8,383 nt of DNA, from the NCBI GenBank assembly GCA_021155145.1, contig JAJNPX010000200.1, positions 1 to 8,383 on the forward strand. Reading direction: 5' to 3'. Positions within the stretch are counted from its first letter, which is position 1. Each line of letters starts with the position of its first letter. Below are positions 6,219-8,383 of this stretch, piece after piece. Source of the stretch: Acidisarcina sp. Lineage in GTDB: Bacteria; Acidobacteriota; Blastocatellia; Pyrinomonadales; Pyrinomonadaceae. The notes beneath the pieces are model-generated. The model did not search any database and was not told the DNA's origin. It saw only the letters and a list, made by a program, of their open reading frames with translations. The position numbers and the translations under genes are program-made.

Positions 6219-7478
6219 ATGCTCCTCGATCTGTCACCTCTTAGAGTCTCCAGAGATTATCGATTGCTCTTTTTTGGCCAGTTGATCTCGTTCTTTGGAT
6301 CGATGATGACGTTCATCGTCGTCCCGTGGCAGATGTATCAGTTGACGGGATCATCCGCGATGGTCGGCTACATATATCTGGCGGAGTTCATACCGATGGT
6401 GATCCTTGCCTTTGTCGGAGGAGCGCTTGCGGATTACTTTGACAAACGGCAATTACTGCGGCTTACGGAGTTTGGACAGGGTGCGACCTCCGCCCTCTTA
6501 CTTGCGAATTCGCTCTTGCCTCAACCTCAGGTCTGGCTTCTATTCCTCTGTGTGGCAGTCCACGCGGGGCTCGCGGCGATACAGCGGCCCGCGTTCGAAT
6601 CGTTCATACAGAAAGTGATACCGCCGGAACTTATGTCGGCGGTCATGGCATTGAACTCGATCCGATGGAGCCTCGGGGCGATAATCAGCCCCGCCCTCGC
6701 CGGAGTGATCGCGGTGACGCTGGGGCCATCGGCGGCATATGCGATCGACCTGGTGACGTTCGCAGGAACGATCTACGCGGTTTACGCGATCTCATCCGTT
6801 GCGGCCCCCGACAACGCGGAGCGCCCGAGTTGGGCAGGGATAAAGAGAGCTTGGAGGTACGCCTTTTCCCGACAAGAGCTTGTGGGAACGTATTTTATCG
6901 ATATCGCGGCAATGTTCTTTGCAATGCCGCAGGCGCTGTACCCGGCATTGGCCGTATATTTCGGTGAAAAATATGTCGGGTTCTTCCCGGCGGCGATCGC
7001 GGCCGGAGCGCTTCTGGCGAGTCTCACCTCAGGTTGGACCCGAAAGATCAACCGGCACGGACTAATGGTGATGGCAGCCGCCGTCCTGTGGGGCGTTGCG
7101 ATCTTGTTGTTCGGGTTGGCGGATAGTATCGTGGTCGCCCTCCTGTTCCTGGTGGCGGCCGGTTTCTTCGATATGATATCGGGCATTTTCCGGGGATCGA
7201 TCTGGAATCAGACAATACCAAATCATTTGCGTGGCCGTCTTGCGAGCATCGAGATGATCAGTTATCTGACAGGCCCGATGCTCGGCAGTGCAAAGATGGG
7301 CGTTGTCGCGGAAAAGTTCGGTCTAAGGACGGCGCTCGTTTCGGGCGGCGTACTTTGCGTGGCCTCGGTGCTCGGTGCCGCCTTTTTGCTTCCAAAGTTC
7401 TTGACGTATGACGGGCGTGAAGGGATAAAGCGGCGTGAAGCGGAGGAAGCTGCAAGAAACCAACCCGTGACGGAATAA
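6219..7478 (+). CDS. major facilitator superfamily transporter (EntS/MFS_3-like exporter type)
   Basis: The 419-residue product has the size and about 12 hydrophobic segments of an MFS permease. The signature loop between segments 2 and 3 is clear as GGALADYFDKRQLL (residues 67-80), a variant of GxxxDRxxRR. The N-terminal LSPLRVSRDYRLLFFGQ and the sequence FESFIQKVIPPELMSAVMALNS after segment 4 are typical of the MFS_3 branch that includes the enterobactin exporter EntS and many drug efflux proteins. The tail after the last segment is short, charged and cytoplasmic. The substrate cannot be deduced; no siderophore genes are near. It follows the GT-C-like gene by 44 nt with no terminator in between and may be co-transcribed. 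ATG 6219 gives the normal N-terminus; only a weak AGG lies upstream. A shallow AATTG/CAATT hairpin follows the stop. Confidence 0.9.
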   Translation: MLLDLSPLRVSRDYRLLFFGQLISFFGSMMTFIVVPWQMYQLTGSSAMVGYIYLAEFIPMVILAFVGGALADYFDKRQLLRLTEFGQGATSALLLANSLLPQPQVWLLFLCVAVHAGLAAIQRPAFESFIQKVIPPELMSAVMALNSIRWSLGAIISPALAGVIAVTLGPSAAYAIDLVTFAGTIYAVYAISSVAAPDNAERPSWAGIKRAWRYAFSRQELVGTYFIDIAAMFFAMPQALYPALAVYFGEKYVGFFPAAIAAGALLASLTSGWTRKINRHGLMVMAAAVLWGVAILLFGLADSIVVALLFLVAAGFFDMISGIFRGSIWNQTIPNHLRGRLASIEMISYLTGPMLGSAKMGVVAEKFGLRTALVSGGVLCVASVLGAAFLLPKFLTYDGREGIKRREAEEAARNQPVTE

Positions 7479-7502
7479 GAATTGGCGTCGATCAATTTTC
7501 TG

Positions 7503-7531
7503 TTGACAACTTGAGGGCGAGATAGTATATA
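7503..7531 (+). promoter_or_regulatory. strong sigma70-type promoter for the arsR-SRPBCC module
   Basis: Perfect TTGACA (7503-7508), a 17-nt spacer and TATATA (7526-7531, 5/6 to TATAAT) form the best promoter in the window. It lies in the 73-nt gap between the MFS transporter and the ArsR-family gene. The start site would fall near 7538, leaving a leader of about 14 nt without a Shine-Dalgarno motif. The -10 box is partly covered by the palindrome at 7529-7544, as expected for a repressed promoter. Confidence 0.7.
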
Positions 7532-7544
7532 ACTAGATAGTTAT
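7529..7544. promoter_or_regulatory. palindromic operator candidate, 7+2+7
   Basis: ATAACTA (7529-7535), a GA centre and TAGTTAT (7538-7544) make a perfect inverted repeat that overlaps the -10 box and the predicted transcription start immediately before the ArsR-family gene. ArsR-family dimers bind AT-rich imperfect palindromes of this size, often at their own promoter, so autorepression is the simplest reading. Binding is inferred. Confidence 0.62.
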
Positions 7545-7551
7545 CAAACCA

Positions 7552-7935
7552 ATGGGTTATAATAATTCGACATCCAATAAGCTGGACTTGACCTTTGCTG
7601 CTCTCGCGGACCCGACCCGAAGGGCGATATTGGCAAGGCTTGCGACCGGCGAGGCTTCGGTAAACGACCTTGCGAAGCCATTCAAGATGAGCCAGCCGGC
7701 GATCTCCAAGCACCTAAAGGTGCTTGAGCGGGCCGGGCTCATATCGAGGGGACTGGATAAACAGAGACGTCCAAGGCGGTTAGAGCCGAAAGCGCTGCAG
7801 GAGGCGAACAAGTGGATCGAGCAGTATCGGGAGTTTTGGGAGGCAAGGTACGATAATCTCGATCTGCTGCTTGAGGAAATGAAATTAGGGTCCAAAGTCA
7901 GGAGAACCAAGAAAAAGGAGACGAACAATGAGTAG
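7552..7935 (+). CDS. ArsR-family winged-helix repressor (SRPBCC-partner type)
   Basis: The 127-residue product opens with the ArsR hallmark TFAALADPTRRAILARLA (residues 14-31) and continues with a winged helix-turn-helix: SVNDLAKPF (36-44), recognition helix SQPAISKHLKVLERAGLI (47-64) and a wing near 65-78. No metal-binding ELCVCDL-type cysteine motif is present (there is no cysteine at all), so it is unlikely to be an arsenic or cadmium sensor. The helical C-terminus NKWIEQYREFWEARYDNL (86-103) is typical of the subgroup that pairs with AHSA1/SRPBCC proteins, and a lysine-rich tail follows. The next gene overlaps it by 8 nt. ATG 7552 is 20 nt after the -10 box and has no Shine-Dalgarno, so translation may begin on a very short leader. 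It probably binds the palindrome at 7529-7544 and represses both genes. Confidence 0.93.
   Translation: MGYNNSTSNKLDLTFAALADPTRRAILARLATGEASVNDLAKPFKMSQPAISKHLKVLERAGLISRGLDKQRRPRRLEPKALQEANKWIEQYREFWEARYDNLDLLLEEMKLGSKVRRTKKKETNNE
7915..7920 (+). promoter_or_regulatory. Shine-Dalgarno site of the SRPBCC gene
   Basis: AAGGAG lies 7 nt before ATG 7928, inside the coding end of the ArsR-family gene. It is the clearest ribosome-binding site in the window and fixes the start of the SRPBCC gene. Confidence 0.8.
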
Positions 7936-8383
7936 CGGTAAAGTCACTGTAAAGTCGAGCGGGGAGAGAGAGTTAGTGATAAGCAGGGCATTCAATGCCC
8001 CCAAGGAACTGGTATTCAAGGCTCACACGGAGTGCGCCTACCTTAAGCGGTGGATGTTCGGCCCGGACGGTTGGTCGCTCGCCGTCTGCGAGATCGACCT
8101 CAAGGTTGGCGGACGTTACCGTTGGATTTGGAAAAAAGACGAGATCGAGATGGGTGCCGGGGGAGAGTATCGTGAGATCTCGCGGCCGGATCGCATCGTC
8201 TGCACCGAACAATTCGACGACCCGTGGTACCCGGGCGAGGCGATATCGACCGTCACATTCGTCGAGGAAGACGGCATTACAACGCTGACTAATACGATGC
8301 GATATGCCTCGGCCGAGGCACGCGATACGGTCTTGCAGTCGCCGATGGAAGAGGGCCTGTCGCTCGGTTACGACCGGCTTGAG
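7928..8383 (+). CDS. SRPBCC / AHSA1-domain protein (3' end outside window)
   Basis: The frame opens at ATG 7928, 7 nt after AAGGAG, overlaps the repressor gene by 8 nt and stays open to the last base (152 codons). The product matches the AHSA1-like branch of the SRPBCC (START/Bet v1) fold: ELVISRAFNAPKELVFKAHT (residues 15-34), LKRWMFGPDGW (39-49), KVGGRYRWIW (59-68), EYREISRPDRIVCTE (80-94) and MEEGLSLGYDRLE (140-152). The last motif normally lies just before the end, so only a few residues should be missing. These proteins bind hydrophobic ligands in a deep pocket; most have no known function despite the 'Hsp90 ATPase activator' name, which should not be transferred. Pairing with an ArsR repressor is common and suggests ligand- or stress-controlled expression. 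The substrate is unknown. Confidence 0.92.
   Translation, partial: MSSGKVTVKSSGERELVISRAFNAPKELVFKAHTECAYLKRWMFGPDGWSLAVCEIDLKVGGRYRWIWKKDEIEMGAGGEYREISRPDRIVCTEQFDDPWYPGEAISTVTFVEEDGITTLTNTMRYASAEARDTVLQSPMEEGLSLGYDRLE

Noticed and set aside
7479..7500. Rho-independent terminator after the MFS gene
   Set aside because: The stem (AATTG/CAATT) is only 5 bp and AT-rich with a short T-run, too weak to annotate.
1..8383. Mobile element, CRISPR array, tRNA or rRNA
   Set aside because: No transposase or integrase, terminal repeats, spaced direct repeats, tRNA cloverleaf or rRNA sequence could be seen on either strand.

Overview
This is an ordinary-looking stretch of bacterial chromosome, moderately GC-rich by eye, with densely packed single-copy genes. 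Nothing marks it as phage, plasmid or transposon DNA: I see no transposase, integrase, CRISPR array or RNA gene. The gene content and protein style (a folK-panB-panC cluster, redoxin-like secreted proteins, ArsR/SRPBCC pairs, GT-C-like membrane proteins) would suit an acidobacterium of the Blastocatellia/Pyrinomonas type. That placement is inference from gene style, not proven by the sequence.

Left end: the 3' part of a maf nucleotide pyrophosphatase gene (+) stops at 449. It converges on a secreted thioredoxin-fold gene (-, 518-1030), and a 9-bp hairpin between them probably terminates both. The thioredoxin-fold protein has lost both cysteines of the CxxC site.

Centre left, all on the minus strand: folK, panB and panC, transcribed in that order, then the redoxin-like gene after a 74-nt gap. 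panB and panC are 4 nt apart. PanB uses 5,10-methylene-tetrahydrofolate as its one-carbon donor, so the folate gene (folK) and the pantothenate genes (panB, panC) are linked in function. Candidate sigma70-type promoters can be read upstream of folK and panB.

Centre: a divergent intergenic region (about 3439-3660, possibly to about 3750) separates the minus-strand block from a plus-strand block. It holds no gene that I recognise.

Right, all on the plus strand: an AlbA_2/GHKL-ATPase protein of the 'RecG-like transcriptional regulator' type, whose start codon is uncertain; a polytopic GT-C-like membrane protein overlapping it by 8 nt; an MFS transporter 44 nt further on; then a separate module with its own promoter, an ArsR-family repressor overlapping an AHSA1-type SRPBCC protein by 8 nt. 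The SRPBCC gene runs off the window only a few codons before its expected end. A perfect 7+2+7 palindrome overlaps the arsR-family promoter and is the best operator candidate here.

I did not find a convincing undescribed system. The items most worth a second look are the cysteine-less redoxin protein, the start codon and upstream region of the AlbA_2 gene, the AlbA_2/membrane protein pair, and the repressor operator.
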